From assembly GCA_964474655.1 (NCBI GenBank), contig CAYYTU010000002.1, forward strand, positions 104,232 to 168,231: a stretch of 64,000 nucleotides of DNA, in the 5' to 3' direction. The DNA comes from CAYYTU01 sp964474655 (GTDB lineage Bacteria > Chloroflexota > Anaerolineae > B4-G1). Below the pieces are notes generated by a model. That model was not told the DNA's origin and did no database searches. It was given only the letters and a program-made list of their open reading frames with translations. This document shows, in pieces, positions 43,128 through 52,204 of this stretch; positions within the stretch are counted from its first letter, which is position 1; every line of letters begins with the position of its first letter. The position numbers and the translations under genes are program-made.

Positions 43128-45035
43128 TCAAGGCCGCACCTCTATCTCTGCCACCAAGATGGTATCCGCCTCGGCGGTCGTCTGACCGGCGTCAATGACC
43201 CTCAGGCGTTCGCCAGATCGATCATACATCCCCACCCGCAGCTGGTACTCCCCCGCCGCTACGTCGCGCGGGATCGTGAGCCGATGGGGGTCGACCACCT
43301 CAACACCCGACACCCACTCACTCGTGGGGGGGCTGGGTTCTGTATCCTGCTGAGCGATCAGGCTGTTCGCCGGTTCGACTTCGGGATCAATAAGATGAAC
43401 GAAGACGACGTAGTGCTTATCAATCGCCCGCTGTGCTCGCCACCGCAACGTGAGGACCATCAGATCATCTGGCTTGAAGACTTTCTGACGCAGCTCCGCC
43501 TCCTCCAATACAATCAGATCGTCCAGGTTGACCTGAAGCGGAATCGGGGCCTCTGCGCCAGCGCTTACGGTGAGGGTGACAGTCTCGCCCGCGCGAACTA
43601 CGGCCTCCGGTTCCGGCGTCTGTGAGATGATCTGGCCCTCTTGCTCCGTATGCCACACCTCCTCGACCGCTACCTCCAAACCGTCCAATTCCAACCCGTC
43701 TTTAACCATACTCAGCGGATAGCCGACCACGTCTGGCATAGTGAGCTCCCGGCCAGGAGCACTCACGATCACGTAGACTGTGGTGCCCGTGCTCACCGCT
43801 TCGCCGGGCGCCGGCTCCTGCTCCAGCACGACGTTCGGCTTGGCGTCGGTCTCCTCGCGCTCCTCTTCCACCTCGAACACCAACCGCTCCCGTTCCACCA
43901 TCCGCCGGGCGTCATCCACCGACTCATCCACCAGATTCGGGACGGAGACTGTGATCGGCTCCGGCGTTCGGGTAACGAGCGGCGTCGGCGTCCGGGAGAC
44001 TCCAGACGGTAAGGCAGCATACGATTGGTAAACCAGCCACCACAAGGGTATAAGGCCCACCACGGCGATGAATGCCACAATGCCCAGCAACCAGGTGACC
44101 TCGGTCAAGCCCCGGTCCGCTGCGGTGAGCATCTCGGATTTGGGGGCCTCTTCCGCCCGTGAGAGCGCTTCTGCATTCCCTCGCGAGGTTGCCGGCTGCC
44201 AGCTCGTCGCTTGCTCGCCCAGGCGGTGGTACTCCTCCAGCACGCGGGCCATTTGAGAGGCGGTGCGATAACGCGCCGACGGTTCCTTGGAGAGCACGGT
44301 GTGGACGATCTTTTCCAGCTGGGATGGCACTTGAGGGTTCCGCACCGCCAGCGGCGCGGGGTCCTCCTGTAAGTGCATCATGGCCAGCGCGGTAGCGTTT
44401 TCGGCCTGGAAGGGAGGCGCACCGCTCAACATCTCGTACATGATGACGCCAATACTATAAACATCGGAGGCCGGCGACGGCGGAGCACCGGAGGCTTGCT
44501 CCGGCGAGAAATAGAGCGGACTGCCCCAAACCGTCTCCGACTCGGTGAGCCCAGATTCAGAAAGGGCGCGTGCGATGCCAAAATCGACCACCTTGGCGCG
44601 TCCGTCCTCGGTCAGCAACACGTTCTGCGGCTTGATGTCACAGTGGACCAGGCCGGCCCGGTGTGCATGCCCCACGCCCTCGCAGATCTGAATTGCTATC
44701 TCCAGAGTCTCATCGACGGTCATACGACCTTTGCGGCGTATCAACGTCTTCAGGTCCTGACCAGCGACGTACTCCATCACTATGTAGTGCCGCTCGCCGT
44801 CCTGCCCTACATCGTAGACCGTGACGATATTAGGATGGTCCAGATTCGCCGCCGATTGCGCCTCGCGCCGGAAGCGAGCCAGAAAGGCCGGGTCGCCCGC
44901 AAATCGCTCCCGCAAGATCTTCACCGCCACTTGCCGCTGAAGAAGCGTATCCACGCAGCGATAGACCACGGCCATCCCGCCAGACCCAATCCGCTCCAGC
45001 AAGCGATATCTGTCATTAAGCATCACAGGTTCCAT
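43128..45035 (-). CDS. PknB-type Ser/Thr protein kinase with PASTA repeats and a C-terminal beta domain
   Basis: This membrane kinase probably senses cell-wall fragments. It has 635 aa. The kinase domain (about 8-265) has the glycine loop GSGGMAV, K39 (VAVKIL), DFG at 151-153 and a catalytic loop HCDIKPQN in which the usual HRD Arg is Cys (C132). A membrane segment lies near 315-335, then a TPTP linker and two PASTA domains (SVPNLVDESVDDARRMV; MPDVVGYPLSMVKDGL). The last 130 aa form a beta-rich domain also seen at the end of the neighbouring GT-C protein. GAGG lies before the ATG. The HRD-to-HCD change is compatible with activity but removes an activation-loop contact. Confidence 0.92.
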   Translation of the reverse strand: MEPVMLNDRYRLLERIGSGGMAVVYRCVDTLLQRQVAVKILRERFAGDPAFLARFRREAQSAANLDHPNIVTVYDVGQDGERHYIVMEYVAGQDLKTLIRRKGRMTVDETLEIAIQICEGVGHAHRAGLVHCDIKPQNVLLTEDGRAKVVDFGIARALSESGLTESETVWGSPLYFSPEQASGAPPSPASDVYSIGVIMYEMLSGAPPFQAENATALAMMHLQEDPAPLAVRNPQVPSQLEKIVHTVLSKEPSARYRTASQMARVLEEYHRLGEQATSWQPATSRGNAEALSRAEEAPKSEMLTAADRGLTEVTWLLGIVAFIAVVGLIPLWWLVYQSYAALPSGVSRTPTPLVTRTPEPITVSVPNLVDESVDDARRMVERERLVFEVEEEREETDAKPNVVLEQEPAPGEAVSTGTTVYVIVSAPGRELTMPDVVGYPLSMVKDGLELDGLEVAVEEVWHTEQEGQIISQTPEPEAVVRAGETVTLTVSAGAEAPIPLQVNLDDLIVLEEAELRQKVFKPDDLMVLTLRWRAQRAIDKHYVVFVHLIDPEVEPANSLIAQQDTEPSPPTSEWVSGVEVVDPHRLTIPRDVAAGEYQLRVGMYDRSGERLRVIDAGQTTAEADTILVAEIEVRP

Positions 45036-45071
45036 AATTACCTCGTTTAATCACTCAGCACGTGCCAAGCT

Positions 45072-45100
45072 ATTGTACTTGGAATCCAGGGCTTAAGCAA
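45072..45100 (-). promoter_or_regulatory. Promoter of the PASTA kinase gene
   Basis: TTGCTT (45100-45095) and TACAAT (45077-45072) are separated by 17 bp on the minus strand. Confidence 0.6.
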
Positions 45101-45169
45101 GAAATACCCCCCATTGAACCTGCCTACTCGTCACCATTAACTTTAGCCTGGAACCCGAGCCAAAAGTGG

Positions 45170-45197
45170 TTGACATACCTTGCCCCTATGCTATAAT
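45170..45197 (+). promoter_or_regulatory. Strong extended -10 promoter of the GT-C gene
   Basis: TTGACA (45170-45175) and TGCTATAAT (-10 TATAAT 45192-45197) are separated by 16 bp. The start is expected near 45204. Confidence 0.85.
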
Positions 45198-45206
45198 GCG
45201 CCCGCT

Positions 45207-47231
45207 TTGGCAAAATTTACGAATGATAAACATCTATCACGGCACCATTGGTTGAGGGAATGGCTGCCCATCATAGCCCTCACGGTGCTGGGCGGGGCTC
45301 TGCGCCTGATCGCGCTGAATCAGGTGCCGCCGGGGCTCTACCGCGACGAGGCCTTCAACGGATTAGATGCATTGCGGGTCCTATCGGGCCAGACGCCCCT
45401 TTACTTTACGGCCAACCGGGGCCGCGAACCACTCTTCATCTACCTCATCGCCGGCACCGTGGGGCTCCTGGGTCGCTCGCCTGGCGCGGTACGCCTGGCG
45501 GCGGCGCTCTGCGGCACGCTGACGATTCCCGTTACTTACTTAATGGTCCGCGCCTGGCTCGACCATCGCGTGGCCTTGCTGAGCACGGCCGTCCTGACGG
45601 TTACGCTGTGGCATATCCATCTTAGCCGGGTTGGATTTCGAGCCGTCACGCTACCACTCTTCATAGCGCTGACGCTATGGCTTGTAGGACGAGCGATCCA
45701 TAAAAACACCCGCCTGGATTGGCTCCTGGGCGGCCTCGTCTATGGCGTGGGGTTCTACACCTACCTGCCAATCCGCTTCACCCCGCTGGCGCTGGTCGCA
45801 ACCACCCTCTTCCTCATACTCACCGATCAAGCCAATCGCCTCTGGCCTGGCGCGCTCTATTTTGGACTCGGCACGCTGATCACGCTGGGACCGCTGGCGG
45901 GCTACACCGTCACACATTGGAAGGTGGTGATGGGCCGCCCGGGGCAGGTTTCGATCTTCAACCCCGCGCTCAACCAGGGCCGGCCCTGGGCCGTGCTGGG
46001 GCGCCAGCTGATCCAGACGCTGGGGATGTTCTTCATCCGCGGCGACACCATCCCGCGCCACAACCCGCCCGGCCGCCCTGTCTTCGATCCGCTGCTGGGA
46101 GCAGCTATGGCATGGGGCCTGGTGGAAGCCCTGCGCCGTCCCCAGAAGCACAACGATAGTCCCATCCTGGCCCTGCTCTGGACGGGGCTGATGTTGGCGC
46201 CGACTTGGCTGGCCTGGGACGCGCCACATTTTCTGCGGGCGGCGGGCGTGTTGCCCATCGTGACTGTCTTCCCGGCGATGGGGTTGGATGTGGCGCTACG
46301 CTGGCTGGAGCAGCGCCGCGGACGCATCTGGGCGACGGCGCTGGCGGTTGCGGTGCTGACCGCCAGCCTGGGCCAGACGGGGCACGACTACCTCCGCTAC
46401 AGCGCCGAACCGGAGACGGGCTATGCCTTCGAGGCGGCGGCGACCGAGCTGGTCAGCGAGGTCAATTACTTCGCCGGAATAGGCTGGCAAGGCGGCCGGT
46501 TCGCGGTCCCGGACAAAGACAGCGTCGCTCAAGGGCGCGTTTACCTCGACAAACGGCTGCTGGACGCATGGAGGGCCATCGCCTTCCTAGTGCCAGAGAA
46601 CAAGCGCGTGACGACGTTCGCCAAAGGGGAGACTCCCGTGCTGAGCTCAACCGAGCGGTCGCTCGTCCTAGTCTGGCCCTACGATGGCGTGGCGCCCTAT
46701 CTGGAGGCCTTCCCGCGCGATGCGCTTATTAAGGCCCACGCTGGGTCATTGACGCGCGGCGACCTGGAGGAAAAGCCTTATCCAGCCTATGCTGCTTACA
46801 TCGTCGAGCCGGCGACAGGTGGCGGGGAGCGTCCTTACCTGGCCCGCTTCGGCGAGCGCATCGCCCTGCTCGACTATAAGGTCGTGGCTCTGGACGAGAC
46901 CTGGCACGTGCGATTGAGATGGCAAGCGATGGAAGCGCCCGCCCACGACTACACAGTCTTCGTGGCGCTGTGCGAGGGGACCTGTCAGGGTACGGGACTG
47001 GTGGCGCAGTGCGATGAGCAGCCAGGCGACGGTTACCTTCCCACCAGGCTCTGGCGCCCGGGCGACGTCATCGTCGATAAGTACACCCTGACGCTCCCCG
47101 ACGACCGCTCCCTTGACGACCTGCGCCTATCCGTGGGGCTGTACGTCTGGCCCGCGATGGAGCGCCTGACAGCGTATGGACCGTCGGGATCTCGGATCGG
47201 CGATATGCTGACGCTGGACGGGTCCCCATGA
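45207..47231 (+). CDS. GT39/ArnT-like membrane glycosyltransferase with C-terminal beta domain
   Basis: This predicted GT-C glycosyltransferase uses a lipid-linked sugar donor. It has about 674 aa. The first extracytoplasmic loop has the catalytic-type DE pair (GLYRDEAFNGLD), followed by NRGREPLFIYL and about 10-11 membrane segments to about residue 390. The soluble C-terminal part ends in a beta domain (LRWQAMEAPAHDYTVFVAL, then LYVWPAMERL) shared with the PASTA kinase. The open frame begins at a TTG inside the promoter, so the true start must lie after about 45204. TTG 45207 (leaderless) or TTG 45252 are the candidates. It overlaps the next gene by 4 bp. Confidence 0.82.
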   Translation: MAKFTNDKHLSRHHWLREWLPIIALTVLGGALRLIALNQVPPGLYRDEAFNGLDALRVLSGQTPLYFTANRGREPLFIYLIAGTVGLLGRSPGAVRLAAALCGTLTIPVTYLMVRAWLDHRVALLSTAVLTVTLWHIHLSRVGFRAVTLPLFIALTLWLVGRAIHKNTRLDWLLGGLVYGVGFYTYLPIRFTPLALVATTLFLILTDQANRLWPGALYFGLGTLITLGPLAGYTVTHWKVVMGRPGQVSIFNPALNQGRPWAVLGRQLIQTLGMFFIRGDTIPRHNPPGRPVFDPLLGAAMAWGLVEALRRPQKHNDSPILALLWTGLMLAPTWLAWDAPHFLRAAGVLPIVTVFPAMGLDVALRWLEQRRGRIWATALAVAVLTASLGQTGHDYLRYSAEPETGYAFEAAATELVSEVNYFAGIGWQGGRFAVPDKDSVAQGRVYLDKRLLDAWRAIAFLVPENKRVTTFAKGETPVLSSTERSLVLVWPYDGVAPYLEAFPRDALIKAHAGSLTRGDLEEKPYPAYAAYIVEPATGGGERPYLARFGERIALLDYKVVALDETWHVRLRWQAMEAPAHDYTVFVALCEGTCQGTGLVAQCDEQPGDGYLPTRLWRPGDVIVDKYTLTLPDDRSLDDLRLSVGLYVWPAMERLTAYGPSGSRIGDMLTLDGSP

Positions 47232-48691
47232 ACGGATCGCAAGCGAAGCATCTGCGCAAGATCGACAAGACCGATCGCCTCGTCTGCGTGGTGCTGTTCG
47301 TGGTGCTGTCGTCGCTCTACTTCGCCACAGCGTCCGGGATCACATCCAGTAACGATGGTAGCCACTACGCGCTGACCCGGGCCATCGTCGAGCAGGGAAC
47401 CTTTTCCATCGACGCTTATGATCCCTATGCCGAGGGGAACGACCTCGCCCGACGCGATGGACGACTTTACAGCGACCGCCCGCCGGGCACGGCGCTGGTC
47501 GCCAGCCTCTTCTATGCCATCGGGCAACAGCTCCCCCAGCCTTCCGCCGCCTTACCCTCCCGCCACGACGCCGAAAACCCGCTCTTATTCTATGTGATGT
47601 TGCTCCCGGCCTGGGCCGGAGCTGGGACGGTGATTTTGCTCTACTGCCTCCTGCGAACGCTAGGCGTCTCGCGCTTCGGGGCGTTGACGGCCTGTTTCGC
47701 GCTGGGCCTGGGCACGGCCCATTGGAAGTACAGCAGTGTGCTCTTCTCGCACGCGCTATCTTCGCTCACCGTGATAGCATCGGTCTATCTGGCTATCCGA
47801 GCCGTGCACACAGAGGAACTCCCACCAGCGCAGTCGAGCCTGCTAGGCTTCGTCCTGGGCTACGCGGTGCTGGTCGAATACTCTAACGCGGTGCTGGTCG
47901 TTGCGGTCGCGCTCTACCTGCTGAGCCAGGTCCGACCGTTCACGGCGCAGTCCGTGCTCGCCAAAGCAGGGCGGCTTGCCCTGGGCGGGCTTCTCCCAGC
48001 GGCCTTCCTCGCCGCCTACAACACCACCAACTTCGGCGGGCCGTTCACGCTCTCCTACGAGTACGCCATCAACTACCCGTGGGCCGGTGACTTCGCCTCG
48101 ACGTTCAACTTTCCGCTGGGCCGGGGGCTGCGCGGTATGCTCATCTGGGGCGCAGGCGGCGGCTGGTGCGACCCGACCTGTTATAATCAAGGCCTATTTA
48201 TGCTCTCGCCGGTGCTGTTGCTCTCCTTGCCGGGACTGATCGTCTATCTTCGTCGCGCCCGTCGAGAGCTCGCACTGACCACCGGTCTCTTTGTAGCCTA
48301 CCTGTTACTCTTCGCCAAACACCGCACCTTCCACGGCTTCACAGCCGACGGACGGTATCTGGTGCCGTTCCTGGGACTGTGGTGCCTGCCGCTGGGATTC
48401 TTGCTGGATCGACTAAAAGCGCTCAAACGGGACGTCTGGCAGGCCTTGCTCTATCCCGTCATCTATGGCACGCTTTTCCTATCGCTCCACAACATCTTCT
48501 TCCACATCGGACTATCGTATAACTATCAGCTCGATATCGACCAGTTCAACGCTCTGATCGCCAGTCCACACAACTGGTCCTATGCGCTGAATAGCGTCTT
48601 TCGCAACGTTCAAAACCTCCCTGTCTTCTGGCTGGTGGAGGGCTTAGGCCTCGCCGCCTGGTGGACCAACCGCAAATTACAACAGCGGTGA
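47228..48691 (+). CDS. GT-C-like polytopic membrane protein
   Basis: This protein has 487 aa and about 10 membrane segments. The N-terminal loop SNDGSHYALTRAIVEQGTFSID and SDRPPGTALVASLFYAI resemble GT39-type glycosyltransferases or related DUF families, although the Asp/Glu pair is less clear. The 4-bp overlap with the preceding GT-C gene suggests they act together in cell-surface glycosylation. Substrate unknown. Confidence 0.75.
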   Translation: MNGSQAKHLRKIDKTDRLVCVVLFVVLSSLYFATASGITSSNDGSHYALTRAIVEQGTFSIDAYDPYAEGNDLARRDGRLYSDRPPGTALVASLFYAIGQQLPQPSAALPSRHDAENPLLFYVMLLPAWAGAGTVILLYCLLRTLGVSRFGALTACFALGLGTAHWKYSSVLFSHALSSLTVIASVYLAIRAVHTEELPPAQSSLLGFVLGYAVLVEYSNAVLVVAVALYLLSQVRPFTAQSVLAKAGRLALGGLLPAAFLAAYNTTNFGGPFTLSYEYAINYPWAGDFASTFNFPLGRGLRGMLIWGAGGGWCDPTCYNQGLFMLSPVLLLSLPGLIVYLRRARRELALTTGLFVAYLLLFAKHRTFHGFTADGRYLVPFLGLWCLPLGFLLDRLKALKRDVWQALLYPVIYGTLFLSLHNIFFHIGLSYNYQLDIDQFNALIASPHNWSYALNSVFRNVQNLPVFWLVEGLGLAAWWTNRKLQQR

Positions 48692-48765
48692 CAGATCAAA
48701 CCAACCCGATAAATCCTCCCCCCCGGTAACATTATCTTTTGACTTGACAGGCGTAACTACCTGAT

Positions 48766-48801
48766 GGGCAAACGAAGTAGTTCCAAAGCACTCTAGACGC
48801 A
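48766..48801. repeat. Dispersed 36-bp repeat, copy 1
   Basis: GGGCAAACGAAG-x-AGTTCCAAAGCAC-x-CTAGACGCA. The second copy at 51743-51778 has the same orientation and differs at two positions (T/C at each). The copies bracket proS, the phosphoesterase and the mazG-like gene. Confidence 0.8.
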
Positions 48802-48839
48802 GGCTCTCCTCAAAGTAGTGGGGTGCTGACACCGAATCT

Positions 48840-48870
48840 TGGTATGTGTCAAATTCGTTGACACATACCA
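48840..48870. repeat. 13-bp stem hairpin in the gap before proS
   Basis: TGGTATGTGTCAA and TTGACACATACCA form a perfect stem with an ATTCG loop. It lacks a T tract. It lies between the convergent GT-C and proS genes, so it could be a factor-dependent stop or a binding site. Confidence 0.6.
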
Positions 48871-48982
48871 GTGCGTTGCACCTTTGGTTCGAAAGTGATA
48901 AAGTCTTGCTCCGCCAAGTCTGCGCTTGACGCCGATTTCGTCCTCTGGTGTTTCCTCTTCTAGAATTTGGAGGGCTGCACGT

Positions 48983-50419
48983 CTAGTAAGCTTTTCCAAA
49001 GATAACGCGCTCTTCGGCTTCTTCGCCGCAGCGAATGCATCGTCCCGTCTCCGATTCTTGCTCCAGGGGGATGCAGCGAATGGTGGCTTTCGTCTCATCC
49101 TTGATCTGAGCCTCGCATTCTGCATCGCCGCACCACCACGAATAAGCGAAGCCCTCGTCGATCACGTCTGTGAACGCGTCGTAGTCTTTGGGATCGTAGG
49201 TGTGCTCCTCGCGGAAATCGAGTGCCTTTTGGTAAAGATCGGCCTGGATGGTGGCGAGCAGCTCCTGCACTGCATCGTTCAATCCCTCGCCGAGAGGGAC
49301 AGTCTGCTTCCCCTCGCGGCCCCAGATGTCTCGGCGGGCCATCACCACCTGGTCCTGCTCGATATCTCGGGGGCCAATTTCGATGCGCAACGGTACGCCT
49401 CGCATCTCCCACTCGTTGAACTTCCAGCCTGGTGAGTAAGCGTCGCGAGCGTCTACTTTGACCCGCACATCCTCGCGCAGCTGGCCTTCCACGCGCTTGA
49501 CGACCTCCATCACCTGGGATTGCTGCTCCTCGCTCTTCCAGATGGGCACGATCACGACCTGATGCGGCGCCAGGCGCGGCGGCAGAACCAGGCCCTGATC
49601 ATCGCCGTGGACCATCACCACAGCGCCAACCATACGTGTGCTGACGCCCCAGCTGGTGGTCCAGGCGTATTGGAGCTCGTTGTGCTCGTCGAGGAACTGG
49701 ATGTCGAACGCCCGAGCGAAGTTCTGTCCCAGGAAGTGGCTGGTGCCGGCCTGAAGGGCCCGGTAATCGCCCATCATCGCCTCAATCGTGTAGCTGGTCT
49801 CACCACCGGCGAACTTGTCACTTTCGCTCTTCCGTCCAGCGATGACGGGGATGGCCGCGTCCTCGACGGCGAAATCGACGTAGACGTTAAGCATACGAAG
49901 CGTCTCCTCCACCGCTTCTTGGCGGGTGGCGTGGGCCGTATGCCCCTCTTGCCAGAGAAATTCCGTCGTGCGGAGGAAAGGTCGGGTGCGCATTTCCCAG
50001 CGCACCACGTTGGCCCACTGATTGATCAGCACTGGCAGGTCGCGATAGGATTGGATCCACTTGGCGTACATATGTCCGATAATTGTCTCCGAGGTCGGAC
50101 GCACGACCAGCGGCTCTTCCAGCTCTTTACCGCCCCCGTGCGTGACGACGGCCAGCTCTGGCGAGAAGCCTGCCACGTGCTGGCTTTCCTTCTCGATAAA
50201 ATTCAGCGGTATCAGGAGCGGGAAGTAGGCGTTGACGTGACCGGTGGCCTTAAAGCGCCGGTCCAGTCCGCCTTTGATGTGCTCCCAGAGGGTGAAACCG
50301 TAGGGCTTGATCACCATACAACCCTTGACGGGGGCGTAGTCCGCCAGGTCTGCTTTCTGGATCACGTCCGTATACCAGCGGGAATAATCCTCGCTGCGGG
50401 GGGTAATCTTCTCAGCCAT
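48983..50419 (-). CDS. proS: Prolyl-tRNA synthetase, archaeal/eukaryotic type
   Basis: It charges tRNA-Pro. The protein has 478 aa and lacks the bacterial INS editing insertion. The class II core is intact: RPTSETIIGHMYAKWI (motif 2 region), RWEMRTRPFLRTTEFLWQEGHTAHAT, and motif 3 further on. The C-terminal zinc-type cysteines (WWCGDAECE, CIRCGEE) and terminal KAY are typical of the archaeal/eukaryotic form. GGAGGAGAT precedes the ATG. No T-box sequence was found upstream. Confidence 0.95.
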   Translation of the reverse strand: MAEKITPRSEDYSRWYTDVIQKADLADYAPVKGCMVIKPYGFTLWEHIKGGLDRRFKATGHVNAYFPLLIPLNFIEKESQHVAGFSPELAVVTHGGGKELEEPLVVRPTSETIIGHMYAKWIQSYRDLPVLINQWANVVRWEMRTRPFLRTTEFLWQEGHTAHATRQEAVEETLRMLNVYVDFAVEDAAIPVIAGRKSESDKFAGGETSYTIEAMMGDYRALQAGTSHFLGQNFARAFDIQFLDEHNELQYAWTTSWGVSTRMVGAVVMVHGDDQGLVLPPRLAPHQVVIVPIWKSEEQQSQVMEVVKRVEGQLREDVRVKVDARDAYSPGWKFNEWEMRGVPLRIEIGPRDIEQDQVVMARRDIWGREGKQTVPLGEGLNDAVQELLATIQADLYQKALDFREEHTYDPKDYDAFTDVIDEGFAYSWWCGDAECEAQIKDETKATIRCIPLEQESETGRCIRCGEEAEERVIFGKAY

Positions 50420-50562
50420 ATCTCCTCCTCGTTATGTTAATGGATGATGGTGGACAGTATGCAAGAGTCACCGCCTGTGCTACGCTGGATGGTTCGCTCG
50501 CCCAGCGTGGGCAGATGGAGTTATCCTTGCTACCGTGCGATAATTGAATAAGAATCTCTCGA

Positions 50563-51183
50563 TCACCAGGTGATGATGCGATAGGGATAGACGTTAACGA
50601 CTTGGGTGTCCTCGTAACGCGTGCGTCGGGCGGTTGGGCCGTAGATGTGCTTGTGGCCGTGGAGCAAGTATCGCGGTCGGAAGCGTCTCATAACGTTTAG
50701 AAAGACTTTGAATCCACGGTGAGCGTTATCGTCACCGTCGTGAATGTAGCGCGGCGGTGAGTGCGTGATCAGAATGTCCAGGTAGCGGCTGTACCGGATG
50801 CGGTTCATCAACAAAGCGGGAACCATACGCCAGGTCTTGTAGACCATTTCCTGCTCTGTGTATTGGAAAGGCGCCTCGGGCTTGTAGCGGATTGAGCCTT
50901 CCAGTCCGCCTAGCAAGAGATTCTTGGCCTTTACCGTCCTCCCGTCCAGGTTGATCCATCCGCCTGGCTCGGTTAACGTGGTACCGTTCGATTTGTACTC
51001 TGGTCGGTCGTGGTTGCCATGTACGTAAAAGCACGGCACGTTTAGCATCGAGACAATGAATTCCAGATAAGAATAGGGCAGATCGCCGCACGAAAGCACC
51101 ATCGCCACATCGTCGAAACGATCGCGGATCTGCTGACTGTAAATAGTCTCGTCCACTCGATCGCTAACGGCGAGGATTTTCAC
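50563..51183 (-). CDS. Calcineurin-like metallophosphoesterase
   Basis: This predicted phosphodiesterase or phosphatase has 206 aa. The five family blocks are visible: AVSDRVD (the usual DxH is altered to DRVD), SCGDLPY, GNHD, ITHSPP and LHGHKH. The block-1 change removes the His that normally follows the first Asp, so metal site 1 may be modified. It starts 3 bp after the mazG-like stop and is probably co-expressed. Substrate unknown. Confidence 0.82.
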   Translation of the reverse strand: MKILAVSDRVDETIYSQQIRDRFDDVAMVLSCGDLPYSYLEFIVSMLNVPCFYVHGNHDRPEYKSNGTTLTEPGGWINLDGRTVKAKNLLLGGLEGSIRYKPEAPFQYTEQEMVYKTWRMVPALLMNRIRYSRYLDILITHSPPRYIHDGDDNAHRGFKVFLNVMRRFRPRYLLHGHKHIYGPTARRTRYEDTQVVNVYPYRIITW

Positions 51184-51186
51184 CGC

Positions 51187-51498
51187 CTACTCCCTGGACC
51201 ATTCACGTTTGTAGTTTGCCGATAGCTTATCGAGCACCGCTTGCTCCAGATCAATCTCCATCAAATAGGCCATCTGGAGCAGGTAGAGCGTCACGTCGGC
51301 CAGCTCGCCCGCCAGCGCGGCCTTATCGTTGACGTGCTCATCCCACTGGAAATGTTCCAGCACCTCGGCAGCCTCCAGCGAGAGCGAGATGGCGACGTTA
51401 CGCGGCGTCTGAGGGGCTGATGAAGCTTCATCGTACCACCCCTTCGCTTGCACGAAATGGTTCATTGCATTGGTGAGATCATCGATTGTTTTTGCCAT
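51187..51498 (-). CDS. MazG-like nucleotide pyrophosphohydrolase
   Basis: This 103-aa all-alpha NTP-PPase is of the short dCTPase/MazG-like type. It carries the ExxE metal motif in SLEAAEVLEHFQW and a second acidic block ELADVTLYLLQM. It removes pyrophosphate from non-canonical or regulatory nucleotides. It is the first gene of a mazG-like/phosphoesterase unit and is preceded by a structured leader with a terminator hairpin (51534-51650). Confidence 0.85.
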   Translation of the reverse strand: MAKTIDDLTNAMNHFVQAKGWYDEASSAPQTPRNVAISLSLEAAEVLEHFQWDEHVNDKAALAGELADVTLYLLQMAYLMEIDLEQAVLDKLSANYKREWSRE

Positions 51499-51533
51499 TT
51501 ACTACCTGCATTCGCAGCAACTTTTTGATGCTA

Positions 51534-51650
51534 CACAAAAGCCAGCCCCCCACAACGTCTGGAGGGCTGGCCGATTTGCTCTTCAACGTGCGCTCACACG
51601 CCTAACCAGACCCTCGGTCTGGCGGCGTAGGGGTGGGCTGGCTTGTGCTC
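51534..51650 (-). ncRNA. Structured leader or small RNA upstream of the mazG-like gene
   Basis: The minus strand can form a long outer helix (CACAAGCCAGCCC with GGGCTGGCTTTTGTG). A 7-bp hairpin CCAGACC-GAG-GGTCTGG sits on an ACGCC/GGCGT stem, and a terminator-like stem uses GCCAGCCC and GGGCTGGC followed by TTTTGTG. The two GCCAGCCC copies compete for one complement. No known riboswitch family was recognised. Confidence 0.5.
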
Positions 51651-51742
51651 GTTAAAGTATGCACGGTCTCTATCCTCAGCAACTCACTTTCCGAAGGAAG
51701 TATACAATGAAAAATCTGAGATGTCAAAGTAGCTGGGTCTAG

Positions 51743-51778
51743 GGGCAAACGAAGCAGTTCCAAAGCACCCTAGACGCA
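51743..51778. repeat. Dispersed 36-bp repeat, copy 2
   Basis: It matches 48766-48801 with two differences and has the same orientation. It lies in the gene-free stretch 51499-52450. Confidence 0.8.
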
Positions 51779-52204
51779 TTAGCTTGCCTACAGGTGCATT
51801 TACCGAGCGCGTATCAACCCAAGCTTCGTTTGCCTTGTTCGCATCTGAGCACACCCTGTGGCATTGAAGGCGCTTTCGCAGACGATTCGCCTCGAAAACT
51901 CTCTAGGACTTCGCGTGAATCTCAAAGCTTAGGGTTCATCTACAAATAACTTCCCGATTTGAGGGCATACGTCCCCTCGGAAAACGGGAGGTAATTTTTA
52001 GACGCTCCTTTAGCACGGCGGTTTCGCCGCGGACCCCCCATTGGGGGGAAACCACGTGCTACGACCGGCGAAGTCGGCCTATGCCAACTCCGAAGCCGCT
52101 GAAGAGTGGCTTCGCACGGGGTAGCCCGCGACTTATGAACTTTAAGAAAATAGTTGGTAATAGAGCTTGCGAGGGCACTTCTATCAAGCAGTGACTTCAG
52201 ATAG

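Noticed and set aside
48793..49125. 110-codon minus-strand frame at the proS 3' end
   Set aside because: It overlaps proS in another frame over half its length and includes the hairpin; no start or family support.
50420..50562. Possible T-box leader before proS
   Set aside because: No T-box consensus or specifier hairpin was seen on the minus strand.
51500..51700. SRP RNA, tmRNA or 6S RNA at this locus
   Set aside because: The conserved SRP loop and tmRNA termini are absent. The 6S fold could not be established by eye, so it is reported only as an unassigned structured leader.
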